Counted from the first letter of the stretch, positions 30,997 through 40,864 are shown. The stretch is 64,000 nt of DNA from DATAPD01 sp036265385 (GCA_036265385.1 DATAPD010000008.1:124001-188000), one strand, 5' to 3'. The notes: a model not told the origin generated them from the letters alone. Numbers and translations: made by a program.

Positions 30997-33480
30997 ATGG
31001 CCACTGTAATTTCGGGACCTGTTTTGGGCGAGCGCCGCCGCTGGTGGCGCCATGTCTTTCTCTATCTAGCTGTCATTTTGCTTCTTGCCTTACTCGGGAC
31101 GGTTGGATCGATCTACCACATGGTTCGCGCTCCCCTGCCCCAACTGGACGGCACGATCCGCGTTCCTGGTTTGTCGGCGGATGTGCGCGTCATCCGCGAT
31201 GGACACGGTATCCCTACGATCGAAGCGGCGAATCTGGATGATCTGTTTTTTGCGCAAGGGTACGTGACGGCACAGGACCGGCTCTGGCAGATGGACATTA
31301 TGAAGCGCTTTGCCGCCGGTGAGATCGCAGAAATCCTTGGGCCAGACTTGCTGAAACACGATCGGGAACAGAGAATTCTGGGCCTTCGAGCAGCAGCTAA
31401 AAATGCACTCGAAAAACTGCCCGCGCGGGAACTGCATTTTCTCGATGCATATGCCAAGGGCGTTAATGCCTACATGAACTCGAGTCGGGACCATCTGCCA
31501 ATCGAGTTCCGGATCTTGAAGTACACTCCGCAACCCTGGTCGGCAGAGGATTCACTGATCATGCATGCCCGCATGGTGCAGGATTTAAATCATGGGCAAT
31601 ATCGGGCTGCGCTTCAACACGAAAAGATCCTCGCCAAGCTAGGCCCTCAACTCACAGCCGAGTTGTATGTGAATTCTTCGTGGCGCGATCGTCCGCCTTC
31701 GTCTGCCTCGCTTCGAATGGAAGAAGATCAGAGAAATGGAAATAACGACCAGGATGAAGAAGAGGAAGAGCCGATGTCCGATTCGCCCCAAGCGATCACG
31801 CGACTCTTGTCAGGGCACAAAGAAGCGGCAGGCCGGAGCGAATGGGCAGATGAGGTCAAGCTAATCGCTGGATCAAACAACTGGGTTGTGGGAGGTGGAC
31901 ACACCATCACTGGCAAGCCCCTGCTCTCCAACGATATGCACCTTGGCCATCAGATGCCAAACCTCTGGTATGAGGCGCATTTGCGTTGTGGAGATTACGA
32001 CGTAGCAGGAGTGACCTTGCCCGGCGTGCCGTTCGTGATCGTCGGGCACAACCAGCGGATCGCATGGGGGTTCACGAATGTCGGACCGACCGTCGAAGAC
32101 GTTTACGTCGAAAACTTCAACGAGCAAGGACAATATCAAACGCCGGCCGGTTGGAAGGACGCCGTGCATCGCACGGAAACGATCCGCGTAAAAGGCAGGC
32201 CGGACGTGACGGTGGATGTTACCGTGACCCGGCACGGTCCCATCATCACGGACTTAGTTCCGGGAGAGTCGCGCAAGATTGCATTGAAATGGACTCTTTA
32301 TGATGCGCTGAACAATCCATTTTTTGATCTGAATTCGGCTAAGAACTGGGAGGAGTTCCGCAAAGCTCTTTCGATCTGGGATGCACCGTCCCAAAACACT
32401 GTTTACGCCGACGTGGACGGACATATCGGTTACCAAGCAACAGGACACATTCCGGTTCGCCAAAGCGGAGACGGCGGACTACCGGTGAATGGTGCCGACG
32501 ATGCTCACGAGTGGAAAAATTACGTTCCTTTTGACGATCTACCGCGTGTATATGATCCGCCGTCGGGAATCATTGCAACCGCTAATGGTCGAATTACTCC
32601 GGATGGCTACAAATACAGCCTCAGTTCCGAATGGGGTTCTCCGTGGCGTACTGAACGCATTCTGCGGGTGTTGAACTCGGGAAAAAAATTCGGCCCAGCA
32701 GATATGCTGTCGCTGCAAACTGACATCATGTCAGCATTTGACCGCTATTGTGCGGAACGGTTTGTTTATTCCCTCGATCACGTAAACCATGTTTCCGATC
32801 GTGCCCAGCAAGCGCGCGAGATTTTGCGCGATTGGACCGGTCAGATGGCGGCGGACTCGAGTGCCCCCACAATTGAAACGGTGGCGCGAGGCGAACTGTT
32901 GCGCCTCATCCTTGAGCCGAAGCTGGGAGTGGCAAGCAAAGAAGAATCGTCCGGGACGTTAAGTTGGAAAGATTATCGTTGGGGGATGTCCTCGATCTGG
33001 CTCGAAAACGTGCTGATCAAACAACCAGCTCGATGGCTGCCCCCGGGCTACACGAACTATGACGAACTGCTGGCGGCGGCAGTCGAAGCAGCTGTGAAGC
33101 ATCCCGACGCGCCGAAAGATCTTAAGAACTGGGCATGGGGCAGTTTTTCACCGATCGATATTGAACATCCTATTCTTAGCCGAATTCCTGTTCTGGGGCG
33201 CTGGACGGGCCCAGGATTACACCCGCAATCCGGCGGGGGCTATACGGTCAAACAGGTTGGGAAGACGTTCGGGCCTTCGGAGCGGCTAACTGTAAACCTC
33301 GCGGCCCTCGACCAATCGACGTTAAATACCGTTATGGGGCAGAGCGGAAATTTGTCGAGCCCTTACTATATGGATCAATGGAACACGTGGTACGAGGGAA
33401 CGACGTTGCTGTTCCCTTTCTCAATAGAAGCAATTCAGCGAACCAAGTCTCACGAACTCGTGTTGAAGTCGCCGAAATAA
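30997..33480 (+). CDS. Penicillin acylase-family N-terminal nucleophile hydrolase
   Basis: This 827-residue protein has an N-terminal membrane anchor (about 18-40). The alpha-chain region includes GIPTIEAANLDDLFFAQGYV and QDRLWQMD. An acidic stretch comes before the cut site, which is G292-S293 in AGSNNWVVGG; Ser293 becomes the catalytic N-terminal nucleophile after autocleavage. The beta chain has NDMHLGHQMPNLWYE and PGVPFVIVGHNQRIAWGFT. Known members cleave beta-lactam side chains or acyl-homoserine lactones; the natural substrate here is unknown. The acidic region (about 238-262, EEEEEEP-like) may be removed during maturation. It is probably periplasmic. Confidence 0.92.
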   Translation: MATVISGPVLGERRRWWRHVFLYLAVILLLALLGTVGSIYHMVRAPLPQLDGTIRVPGLSADVRVIRDGHGIPTIEAANLDDLFFAQGYVTAQDRLWQMDIMKRFAAGEIAEILGPDLLKHDREQRILGLRAAAKNALEKLPARELHFLDAYAKGVNAYMNSSRDHLPIEFRILKYTPQPWSAEDSLIMHARMVQDLNHGQYRAALQHEKILAKLGPQLTAELYVNSSWRDRPPSSASLRMEEDQRNGNNDQDEEEEEPMSDSPQAITRLLSGHKEAAGRSEWADEVKLIAGSNNWVVGGGHTITGKPLLSNDMHLGHQMPNLWYEAHLRCGDYDVAGVTLPGVPFVIVGHNQRIAWGFTNVGPTVEDVYVENFNEQGQYQTPAGWKDAVHRTETIRVKGRPDVTVDVTVTRHGPIITDLVPGESRKIALKWTLYDALNNPFFDLNSAKNWEEFRKALSIWDAPSQNTVYADVDGHIGYQATGHIPVRQSGDGGLPVNGADDAHEWKNYVPFDDLPRVYDPPSGIIATANGRITPDGYKYSLSSEWGSPWRTERILRVLNSGKKFGPADMLSLQTDIMSAFDRYCAERFVYSLDHVNHVSDRAQQAREILRDWTGQMAADSSAPTIETVARGELLRLILEPKLGVASKEESSGTLSWKDYRWGMSSIWLENVLIKQPARWLPPGYTNYDELLAAAVEAAVKHPDAPKDLKNWAWGSFSPIDIEHPILSRIPVLGRWTGPGLHPQSGGGYTVKQVGKTFGPSERLTVNLAALDQSTLNTVMGQSGNLSSPYYMDQWNTWYEGTTLLFPFSIEAIQRTKSHELVLKSPK

Positions 33481-33487
33481 AGTTCGG

Positions 33488-34744
33488 CTAGAAGTCAACG
33501 AGCTTTACGTCCGATGCAAAGCCGAAGATGTCTACCTGTTGTGTCTGAAGAGCATCGGTAGTGGTGTCATAGATCTTCAACTCGCCGCCCTGCGCCACGT
33601 ACACCACGTGCCGGTTTGTGATCGGCTCAATTCCGGTGACATCACCGTTAAAGGATGGAATCGTCACTGCGGAAGTGGTCGTATTGAAAATTGATAAGCA
33701 ACCACGAGTTTCTGTCGCGGGCGGAAGAACCTGAGAACAAGTCCGGGCACCGATGAAGAGCTGACCATCCGCACCCATCCCGATTCGATTGTGATAACCG
33801 TCGGTGATTTCTGCGCTAGCGAGCACGGCTCCGCCGGAGACATCGACGACGGTGATCGCGCCACACGAGGATGCACCACCGGTGGTGCAAGGAGTGGCGG
33901 GAGGACTACCGGCTACATACAGTGTCGTGCCATTGAGGAGGCCTATGGTGGCCGCGGGAACTGGGATCGGCAATCCAACTAACGCAGGAGGAGTGGTGGT
34001 CATGTCCACCGTCTGGATGCTGGCGGAAGTGCCGCCGCACTCAGCACCGCAGTTCAGAACGTAGGCGAGGCGGTCATCAGAGCTGTACAAAGCGCCAACG
34101 GGTCGGTCGAATCCACCGATAAAGGTCAGTGGATCGATTGTAGTTCCGATGTTGGCTGGGATAACCACGCCAATGCTGTCGGAATTGTCGCTGAAGGCTA
34201 AGATGCGGTTGCCATCATGGCTTTCAGAGAGGAATCGGACAGCTGGGATTGGCACCGTGCTGGTCGCAACGCCGTTCCCTAGGCTGATGACCTGCAATGC
34301 TCCCGGCGGATGACCATTCACCGGAGCGGTGGGAATCGCCACATAGGCGGATGCGTTATCACTGGAGATCGTGAAGCTTTCAGTCGGTCCCGACAAGGTA
34401 ACAGAACCACTGACCTGCTCCGTGGAGTTGTTGACCAAGGCGAAAAGATTGTCGCCAGAGCTATAGACAAGCGTCAGGTTTTTATTCGGACTCACGTCCA
34501 TCAGGACCGGACTTCTGCCAACGCCCGCAGTAGCTGCACCAATACCGGCTACGCGCGCCAGAACATCTTTCGATGCGTCCACAATAATCAAGCTGGACGC
34601 ACTCAAGCCGGAAGAGACGCTCTGTGCTACAAAAGCTCTGAATTTCAGTCCGCTTGTCGTCCCACCGGAACCGGGAGAGCTGTTGTTGTATCCACAGGAG
34701 ACAAAAAACCCCGCCAGCACAATCCACAAGAAGGCTCTTTTCAA
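33488..34744 (-). CDS. Putative beta-propeller lipoprotein
   Basis: This 418-residue protein has a lipoprotein signal ending FVSCG (Cys about 17). The remainder is beta-rich with repeating strands such as NLTLVYSSGDNLFALVN, NRILAFSDNSDSIGVV and DDRLAYVLN, suggesting a YVTN/NHL-like seven-bladed propeller. Several Cys pairs (CGAEC, CTTGGASSC) could be disulfides. No enzyme motif was seen. It converges on the acylase gene (8 nt between stops) and is divergent from the methyltransferase gene. Confidence 0.78.
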   Translation of the reverse strand: MKRAFLWIVLAGFFVSCGYNNSSPGSGGTTSGLKFRAFVAQSVSSGLSASSLIIVDASKDVLARVAGIGAATAGVGRSPVLMDVSPNKNLTLVYSSGDNLFALVNNSTEQVSGSVTLSGPTESFTISSDNASAYVAIPTAPVNGHPPGALQVISLGNGVATSTVPIPAVRFLSESHDGNRILAFSDNSDSIGVVIPANIGTTIDPLTFIGGFDRPVGALYSSDDRLAYVLNCGAECGGTSASIQTVDMTTTPPALVGLPIPVPAATIGLLNGTTLYVAGSPPATPCTTGGASSCGAITVVDVSGGAVLASAEITDGYHNRIGMGADGQLFIGARTCSQVLPPATETRGCLSIFNTTTSAVTIPSFNGDVTGIEPITNRHVVYVAQGGELKIYDTTTDALQTQQVDIFGFASDVKLVDF

Positions 34745-34891
34745 CCTGGAACTCCTAAGAGCATGAAGGATAAACGGTTGGATGCGAATTGGGGATTATA
34801 GCAGAGCCCTTCCCGAACAATTTTTCGCGACGCATGGTGGGTTTGCGTTTCTCTGCCGGATCGACCTCTTCCGGGAACAGCATCACAGCCT

Positions 34892-34921
34892 TTGTCGCAC
34901 TCACAGTTGTTCTTGTATTCT
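34892..34921 (+). promoter_or_regulatory. Candidate leaderless promoter of the methyltransferase/MTHFR gene
   Basis: TTGTCG (34892-34897), 18 nt, TATTCT (34916-34921). The -10 ends 8 nt before ATG 34930, so transcripts may begin at or just before the start codon. That would fit the absence of a ribosome site there. The boxes are only moderate matches. Confidence 0.3.
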
Positions 34922-34929
34922 CAAGCACA

Positions 34930-36798
34930 ATGACCGGCGATCTGATTGCCCGACTTAAAAAAGCGCCCATTCTCTGCGACGGCGCGATGGGTACGCTTTT
35001 GTATTCCAAGGGCGTCTTTATCAATCGTTGTTATGACGAACTAAATCTGTCCCAGCCGGATCTGATCCGGGGAATTCACCACGAGTATTTGCAAGCAGGT
35101 GCCGAGATCATTGAAACCAACACTTTCGGGGGAAACGCAGTCCGTCTTGCACGACACGGACTGGCAGACCGCGTCGGAGAGATCAGTGAGGCAGGGGCTC
35201 GCATAGCGAAGGATGCGGCTAAAAGTTTCGATGTGTGGGTTGCGGGATCCGTTGGGCCGATGGGAATTCGCATCGAGCCACTTGGGAAGATGTCCCGCGA
35301 GGAAGCAAGAGACATTTTCCGCCAGCAGATCACTGCGCTCGTGCGGGGCGGAGTTGATCTGATCATGCTCGAAACGTTCGGATATCTCGAAGAGCTGCAC
35401 CAGGCGGTATTAGCGTGTCGCGAAGTGGATCCGAAATTACCCGTTGTAGCGCAGGTGACTATCGACGAGGACGGCAATTGCCTGGACGGATCCGACACCG
35501 AAACATTCACGCAACGGATCACGGATTGGGGTGTCGAGGTGATTGGTTGTAATTGCAGCGTCGGACCTGTGGCCATGCTCGACGCAGTGGAGCGCGTCCG
35601 ATCCAGCACTTCCCTGCCGCTATCAGCGCAACCTAACGCAGGAGTTCCACGCTCGGTCGAAGGACGCAATATCTACTTGTGCTCTCCCGAATACATGGCG
35701 AGTTATGCACGGAAATTCGTCGCAGCGGGCGTGAGATTGATTGGAGGTTGTTGCGGAACAACACCTGAACACATCCGCGCCATGAAGTCTGCCTTGCGGG
35801 TCGGAGAGGCGCGTGTCAAGACAAGCCAACCAGCATCGACACACGTCGCTTCAGTTCGTACTTCGGATCCTGAGCTGCCGCTGGCACGACGTTCGAATCT
35901 GGGGGCAAAGTTAGCCACCGGCGAGTTCGTAACCATGGTCGAGATCGTGCCGCCTAAGGGCATTGAGATTGGTAAGGAGGTCGAAGGCGCACGCTTCCTG
36001 AAGTCTGTTGGGGTGGATGCGATCAACATACCTGATAGCCCTCGTGCTTCCGCGAGAATGAGCAACCAAGCGCTCTCCTTGCTCGTTCAACAGCAGGTTG
36101 GAATCGAAGCGATCCTGCACTACACGTGTCGAGATCGGAATGTACTCGGCATCCAATCTGATCTACTAGGCGCCGCTGCGACCGGAATTCGAAACCTGAT
36201 CTGCATCACGGGTGATCCGCCGAAAATAGGAAACTACCCTGACGCGACGGCAGTGTTCGATGTTGACGCAATCGGATTGGTGAACATCGTGAACAATCTG
36301 AATCGGGGCTTGGACATTGGCGGCAACCCGTTAGGCCATGGGACGTCTTTTGTTATCGGAGTGGGCGCCAATCCAGGGCTGCCGAACCTGGATGAGGAGA
36401 TCCGCCGGTTTGAATACAAGGTCGAGGCTGGCGCAGAGTACGCAGTCACCCAGCCAGTATTCGATCTCTCACTATTGCAGAAGTTTCTCAAGAGGATCGA
36501 ACACTGTCGCATCCCCGTGATTGCTGGGATCTGGCCGCTCTTGAGTCTGCGGAATGCTGAATTCATGCGAAACGAATTGCGAGTATCCGTGCCTGACGAA
36601 GTACTTGATCGTATGTCGCGCGCATCGACTCCTGAGGCAGCTCGGGAGGAAGGTATCTCCATTGCGAGAGAGATGCTTTCGGCGGTAAAGAATCTAGTGC
36701 AAGGCGCCCAGATCAGCGCTCCGATGGGACGCTATTCGACGGCCGTCGATGTACTGGAGGCACTTGGCAGCAACCGTCCTGCCGCAACGACTGGATAA
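34930..36798 (+). CDS. Bifunctional homocysteine S-methyltransferase / methylenetetrahydrofolate reductase
   Basis: This 622-residue protein has two modules. Residues ~1-290 are a homocysteine methyltransferase with DGAMGTLLYSKG and the zinc-binding Cys of GCNCSVGP and GGCC (C274-C275) followed by GTTPEHIRAM. Residues ~320-600 are MetF-like, with VEIVPPKG, LHYTCRDRNVLGIQSDLLG and CITGDPPK (FAD/folate site). The YitJ-type fusion makes methionine and supplies methyl-THF. ATG 34930 aligns with the usual start and has no ribosome site. Confidence 0.92.
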   Translation: MTGDLIARLKKAPILCDGAMGTLLYSKGVFINRCYDELNLSQPDLIRGIHHEYLQAGAEIIETNTFGGNAVRLARHGLADRVGEISEAGARIAKDAAKSFDVWVAGSVGPMGIRIEPLGKMSREEARDIFRQQITALVRGGVDLIMLETFGYLEELHQAVLACREVDPKLPVVAQVTIDEDGNCLDGSDTETFTQRITDWGVEVIGCNCSVGPVAMLDAVERVRSSTSLPLSAQPNAGVPRSVEGRNIYLCSPEYMASYARKFVAAGVRLIGGCCGTTPEHIRAMKSALRVGEARVKTSQPASTHVASVRTSDPELPLARRSNLGAKLATGEFVTMVEIVPPKGIEIGKEVEGARFLKSVGVDAINIPDSPRASARMSNQALSLLVQQQVGIEAILHYTCRDRNVLGIQSDLLGAAATGIRNLICITGDPPKIGNYPDATAVFDVDAIGLVNIVNNLNRGLDIGGNPLGHGTSFVIGVGANPGLPNLDEEIRRFEYKVEAGAEYAVTQPVFDLSLLQKFLKRIEHCRIPVIAGIWPLLSLRNAEFMRNELRVSVPDEVLDRMSRASTPEAAREEGISIAREMLSAVKNLVQGAQISAPMGRYSTAVDVLEALGSNRPAATTG

Positions 36799-36867
36799 CT
36801 TGTCCGGTGCCGGCACGTTCGAATTACACGACAATTGAAGTAAAATACACACAGGAGTTCTTCCCCT

Positions 36868-37101
36868 TTGGCAAAGTTTGAGGAGTGTCTCGAGAGACTC
36901 GAGAAGATTGTCCAGGAACTCGAAAAAGGGGATGTGCCACTCGAGCAATCGTTGAAGCTGTTCGAGGAAGGCATGCAGCTCTCGGCGTCCTGTCGTAAGG
37001 AATTGGAGGAAGCTGAGGGGAAAGTTGAGATTCTTCTCAAGAAGAACGGAAAACTGCAAGCTGAACCGTTTGAGCCCCCGGCCGATAAAGCGCGCCGCTG
37101 A
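36868..37101 (+). CDS. xseB: Exodeoxyribonuclease VII small subunit
   Basis: This 77-residue protein matches XseB: FEECLERLEKIVQELEKGD, LEQSLKLFEEGMQLSASC and EEAEGKVEILL. The small subunits coat the large subunit XseA to degrade single-stranded DNA. XseA is not in this neighbourhood, although xseB often sits beside it or beside ispA, which follows here. The start is TTG 36868 with AGGAG at 36854. Confidence 0.93.
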   Translation: MAKFEECLERLEKIVQELEKGDVPLEQSLKLFEEGMQLSASCRKELEEAEGKVEILLKKNGKLQAEPFEPPADKARR

Positions 37102-37197
37102 TTACTCGGCTATCGTCGCTCGTCGATGTAACGTCTGCGGATAAGCGTCTGACCGCAGCCCAGTCCGTCTTTGACGACGGTTCTCCCAGGGGGAAGT

Positions 37198-37569
37198 ATG
37201 AGGCCATCCAGTGTTGTGGTACTTGAACAGGATGCCAGTATCGCCGGCGTGCTGGTTCCTTCCCTGAAAAACCATTTCGAAACGGTGGGCGTTGCGAACT
37301 CGCCATCCGATCTGCGTGTCGAGGTGGCCAAGCGGCGAGCAACGCTCGTTATCCTTGATCTTGAAAACGCGGGAGTCGCAGAAGTGCGTGAACTTCGCGA
37401 AAATTTCCCGCAGACTTCCATCGTTTGCACGCACAGGCTCGCCGATGAACAGATGTGGGCCGAAGTCTTGGCTGCTGGAGCCGCGGATCTTTGCGACGCC
37501 TCTGATTTTGCTTCCATCATCCGCTCTGCGGTGATCCAGTCGAAGTTCGTCCAGTCAGCTGCTGCCTGA
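37198..37569 (+). CDS. Receiver-like (CheY-fold) protein without output domain
   Basis: This 123-residue protein has the CheY fold: SSVVVLEQDASIAG strand/helix, the candidate phospho-Asp in TLVILDLENAG, and SIVCTHRLADEQM in place of the usual Thr/Lys end. The acidic pair at the N-terminus is E-Q-D and not DD. Phosphorylation may be weak or lost. It lies between xseB and ispA, which is unusual. GGGGGAAG precedes ATG 37198. Confidence 0.7.
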   Translation: MRPSSVVVLEQDASIAGVLVPSLKNHFETVGVANSPSDLRVEVAKRRATLVILDLENAGVAEVRELRENFPQTSIVCTHRLADEQMWAEVLAAGAADLCDASDFASIIRSAVIQSKFVQSAAA

Positions 37570-37628
37570 TTTCGCCTCAACGGGATCACGCACATTCCGG
37601 TGCGTCTCCCTTGCTATACTCACGCCAC

Positions 37629-38510
37629 ATGCTCAAAAACACTCTCGAAGAAGGCAGGATCGCTGCCGATCGTGCGCTCGATCGACTCATACCTGCCGAG
37701 AACCAGTACCCTGTCTCGATCCATAAAGCCATGCGCCATAGCGTCTTTGCGGGAGGAAAACGTTTGCGTCCGATGCTTTCTATGGAAGCTGGACGCATGG
37801 TGGCCGGAAGAATACCGGATGGAATCGACGAACTGGGAGCAGCGCTCGAGATGTTGCACACGTATTCGTTGATCCACGATGATCTGCCAGCGCTCGATAA
37901 CGATGACCTGAGACGAGGACGACCTACATGCCATGTAGCTTTCGGTGAGGCAACTGCAATCCTCGCCGGCGACGCTCTGCAGACGCAGGCTTATGAAGTT
38001 CTCGCACATCTGAAGTGTTTTGCTGCAGCCACGGTGCGGATCATTTCTGAGATTGCGCACGGAACCGGAACGATCGATGGCATGATCGGGGGGCAAGTCG
38101 TAGACCTTGAAGCCGAACACACGAAGCCCGACTTGAAAACACTCGAGTACATTCATCGCTCTAAAACTGCGGCACTGATTACCGCAAGCCTAGTTAGTGG
38201 AGGTATCTACGCCGGCGGAAACGATGAACAGATCAAGAGACTTCGAACTTTTGGTCAATCGATCGGATTAGCGTTTCAGATCGTCGATGATGTGCTCGAT
38301 TTAACGCAGACCTCTGAACAGCTGGGCAAAACCGCTGGCAAAGATATGAACGCCGAGAAGACCACATATCCCGCGCTATTCGGCATCGATGAGTCTATAA
38401 AAAAAGCAGATTCTTTAGTGAATTCTGGCTGCGCAGAACTTGATAATTTTGGCGCACGTGCGGACACGTTGAAGGCGCTGGCGCATTTCCTAATCGAGCG
38501 GAAGAAGTGA
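37629..38510 (+). CDS. ispA: Polyprenyl (farnesyl/geranylgeranyl) diphosphate synthase
   Basis: This 293-residue protein is all-helical with the first Asp-rich motif HDDLPALDNDDLRRG (D84 region) and the second DDVLD (about 220), plus GGKRLRPML. It condenses isopentenyl diphosphate with an allylic diphosphate; the bacterial type chiefly makes FPP/GGPP. In this organism the product should feed hopanoid (squalene), quinone and bactoprenol pathways. The start ATG 37629 is an internal choice; an upstream ATG 18 nt earlier exists. Confidence 0.93.
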   Translation: MLKNTLEEGRIAADRALDRLIPAENQYPVSIHKAMRHSVFAGGKRLRPMLSMEAGRMVAGRIPDGIDELGAALEMLHTYSLIHDDLPALDNDDLRRGRPTCHVAFGEATAILAGDALQTQAYEVLAHLKCFAAATVRIISEIAHGTGTIDGMIGGQVVDLEAEHTKPDLKTLEYIHRSKTAALITASLVSGGIYAGGNDEQIKRLRTFGQSIGLAFQIVDDVLDLTQTSEQLGKTAGKDMNAEKTTYPALFGIDESIKKADSLVNSGCAELDNFGARADTLKALAHFLIERKK

Positions 38511-38525
38511 AACTGCCGTGAGTGC

Positions 38526-40595
38526 TTGCCAATGCGTCGAAGCAACGTCTATTGTCATGTGGCTCTTTCTCGGTTTCTCCTGGCACTCGTTGTTTTCCTA
38601 AATTTTCCTCACTTTTCGAGTCCAGGCGCGACTTCCATTAGCGGTGAGCTCCAACCCTGGAAATACGACCTTCGCACAGGCGATCACCTGATCTACAAGT
38701 ATGCGCTCGAACGGATCTATCGCGGAGAAGAAGGTGAAAGCCACACGCGCACCCGCTTTATCAGCCACGTACTGATTGCCGGTACAAACCAAGACAGGAT
38801 CAGCGTGGGCTTCGAGCGGACTCGTGAATCCGCAGATCTGCTTTCGCACAAAGAGAACGGACGAGACAAACTTAAAGACGAGTTGCCAAAATTTGAAGCC
38901 CGGATGGCGAAGCGTCCCACTCATTTTTCAGAAGCGATGGAATTCACGAAATCGGGCGAACCGCAGGCTTATTGGGAAGTCGTACGAGAATCGCCCAGCA
39001 AACTGCTATTCGGCGTTCACGAGATCGAAGCGCTACCCGCGACTTCCCCTACGATCGGAGATTCCTGGAAGAGTGTGAATGTATTGGGACTTCGATTTCG
39101 TTACGCAGCGCGTGAAGCAATCAATGGACACGACTGTGAGCGCATCGAAGGCGAAGATTCCGGTAATTCGATCCATCTGCGCTATTGGTGGTGCGCAGGG
39201 TCTGGCGTTCTCGAGAAGATCGACTTCGAGGCCACGTACAGCGTCCCTGGTGGAACGGTCCACGAGACTGCACACTTCGCACTTGCGGAAAGGCGACGCG
39301 GCGAAGATCCAGCCGCCTGGTTGAACGACGAGAAGCTCCGTGATGGACTCTTGCGGGCCATGATCCTATCTCCCTCGGTCGCGATCCCTAGCCGAGATCT
39401 GAATGTTTCCCTGCAAGAACCAGATGCTCACACGCAAACTCTTGCTTTGACTTATCTCATCCAGAACAACAAACACGATTATGACTCAGCGATCGTTCGA
39501 CGGCTCCGCGAAAGTCCCGATGTATCGGTAAAGCTGCTTGTGCAACGCTTACTCCAGGTTGACATCAGCGCAGGAGAAACATCCTCCGCAGCATGCAAAA
39601 GTGCCCCTCGGAAATATTTACAACAGCAGTTCGGTACAACGCTGCGACTCATGCAAGACGGCCACCCCTACATGATGCGGGTTCCCGGGACGTATCGTCC
39701 CACCCAGAAAACTCCACTGCTGATTTACCTGAGCGGAGGCGGCGGACTCGCCATCGACGGAGTGAACACAGCCGAGGAGACTGTGTCGAAGACAGACTAC
39801 CTCGTCCTTTATCCCCACGCGGGTGATTACTGGTGGAAGCCTGAAATCCGGAGCCGCGTCGACTCTCTGATCAAAGAGGTCTTAAATGACTTCAACGTTG
39901 ATACAGATCGAATCTATCTTGCGGGTTTTAGTAATGGTGGTACGGGCGCTCTTGACTACGCGGAATCATGGCCTCAGCGCTTTGCTGGAGTTGTGTCGCT
40001 GATGGGCGCTGCCCAATGCAATGAAGAAGTTGCCGCTGGGCTGAAAAATCTTCAGATCCTGCCGATGCTTTTGGTCCATGGCGACCAGGATCCGCGTATT
40101 CCATCATCATGCTCGCGGGACACGGTCGAGAGTCTAGGCCGTCTGAATTTGAAAACCGCACCTGTGCTGCGAATTCTAGAAAAACGCGAACATGATGTCA
40201 CTTTGAACACGGACGACGAGCTAACACTAACGTTCCTGGAAAACAAATCTAGAACGGCTTATCCGACAAAGTTCACGGCAAGTTGGCGAGACCTGAGTTT
40301 CCCTCGACGGTATTGGATCGAGGTGCTGGAGAAAGCTGGCGGAACAGCGGAAGTGTCCGCGGAAATCAAGCAGAACCGAATCGAGATCGCGACGCGATCG
40401 GTAAAGCGTCTGCGTTTGTTGCTTAGACGAGATGTCTTCGATCCAGCAAAACCCTTAACCGTGTTCGTAAATCGGAAGACAGTGTTCGAAGGGGCACTCA
40501 AGCCTTATTGCCGCATCTTCCAAGAGAGCACATCCAGTCTCAACGACCCAGGACTTGGGTTCGATCAGGCCTTAATTTTGGACGTTCCGAAATAA
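38526..40595 (+). CDS. Exported DUF3108-like protein fused to an alpha/beta hydrolase
   Basis: This 689-residue protein has a signal peptide (about 1-35) and an N-terminal beta-rich domain (DUF3108-like: DLRTGDHLIYKYALERIY). A linker region precedes a C-terminal esterase (about 365-690) with GFSNGGTGA (nucleophile Ser469), HGDQDPRIP (Asp522) and REHDVTL (His556): a Ser-Asp-His triad as in polyhydroxybutyrate-depolymerase/feruloyl-esterase-like enzymes. The substrate is unknown. The fusion of the two domains is unusual, and both may act in the periplasm. Confidence 0.8.
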   Translation: MPMRRSNVYCHVALSRFLLALVVFLNFPHFSSPGATSISGELQPWKYDLRTGDHLIYKYALERIYRGEEGESHTRTRFISHVLIAGTNQDRISVGFERTRESADLLSHKENGRDKLKDELPKFEARMAKRPTHFSEAMEFTKSGEPQAYWEVVRESPSKLLFGVHEIEALPATSPTIGDSWKSVNVLGLRFRYAAREAINGHDCERIEGEDSGNSIHLRYWWCAGSGVLEKIDFEATYSVPGGTVHETAHFALAERRRGEDPAAWLNDEKLRDGLLRAMILSPSVAIPSRDLNVSLQEPDAHTQTLALTYLIQNNKHDYDSAIVRRLRESPDVSVKLLVQRLLQVDISAGETSSAACKSAPRKYLQQQFGTTLRLMQDGHPYMMRVPGTYRPTQKTPLLIYLSGGGGLAIDGVNTAEETVSKTDYLVLYPHAGDYWWKPEIRSRVDSLIKEVLNDFNVDTDRIYLAGFSNGGTGALDYAESWPQRFAGVVSLMGAAQCNEEVAAGLKNLQILPMLLVHGDQDPRIPSSCSRDTVESLGRLNLKTAPVLRILEKREHDVTLNTDDELTLTFLENKSRTAYPTKFTASWRDLSFPRRYWIEVLEKAGGTAEVSAEIKQNRIEIATRSVKRLRLLLRRDVFDPAKPLTVFVNRKTVFEGALKPYCRIFQESTSSLNDPGLGFDQALILDVPK

Positions 40596-40756
40596 GTTCT
40601 CATTGCCCCCGTATAAGCGCTGCGCTAGAGTTTGAATGCTCTCGCGAATCTCCCTTCCTTCCTTTTTCCTCATCCAAATTGTGGGCAATTGCTGCAATGT
40701 CTATCCAGAATCAAGCGGTTGCGGGATGAGGCACACTATATATGGTGTTTTCATGC

Positions 40757-40785
40757 TTGACCCCCGCTCCATTGCTGGTTAGAGT
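40757..40785 (+). promoter_or_regulatory. Candidate sigma-70 promoter of smc
   Basis: TTGACC (40757-40762), 17 nt, TAGAGT (40780-40785). The predicted start near 40792 leaves a leader of about 180 nt before the smc start at 40973. Confidence 0.5.
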
Positions 40786-40864
40786 AACTATCAATTGTGC
40801 GGATCCACGTGCGTCTGTGGACCGTACCCTGATCCGGCAAACCGGTTCGGGAACCCGGGTAGTT

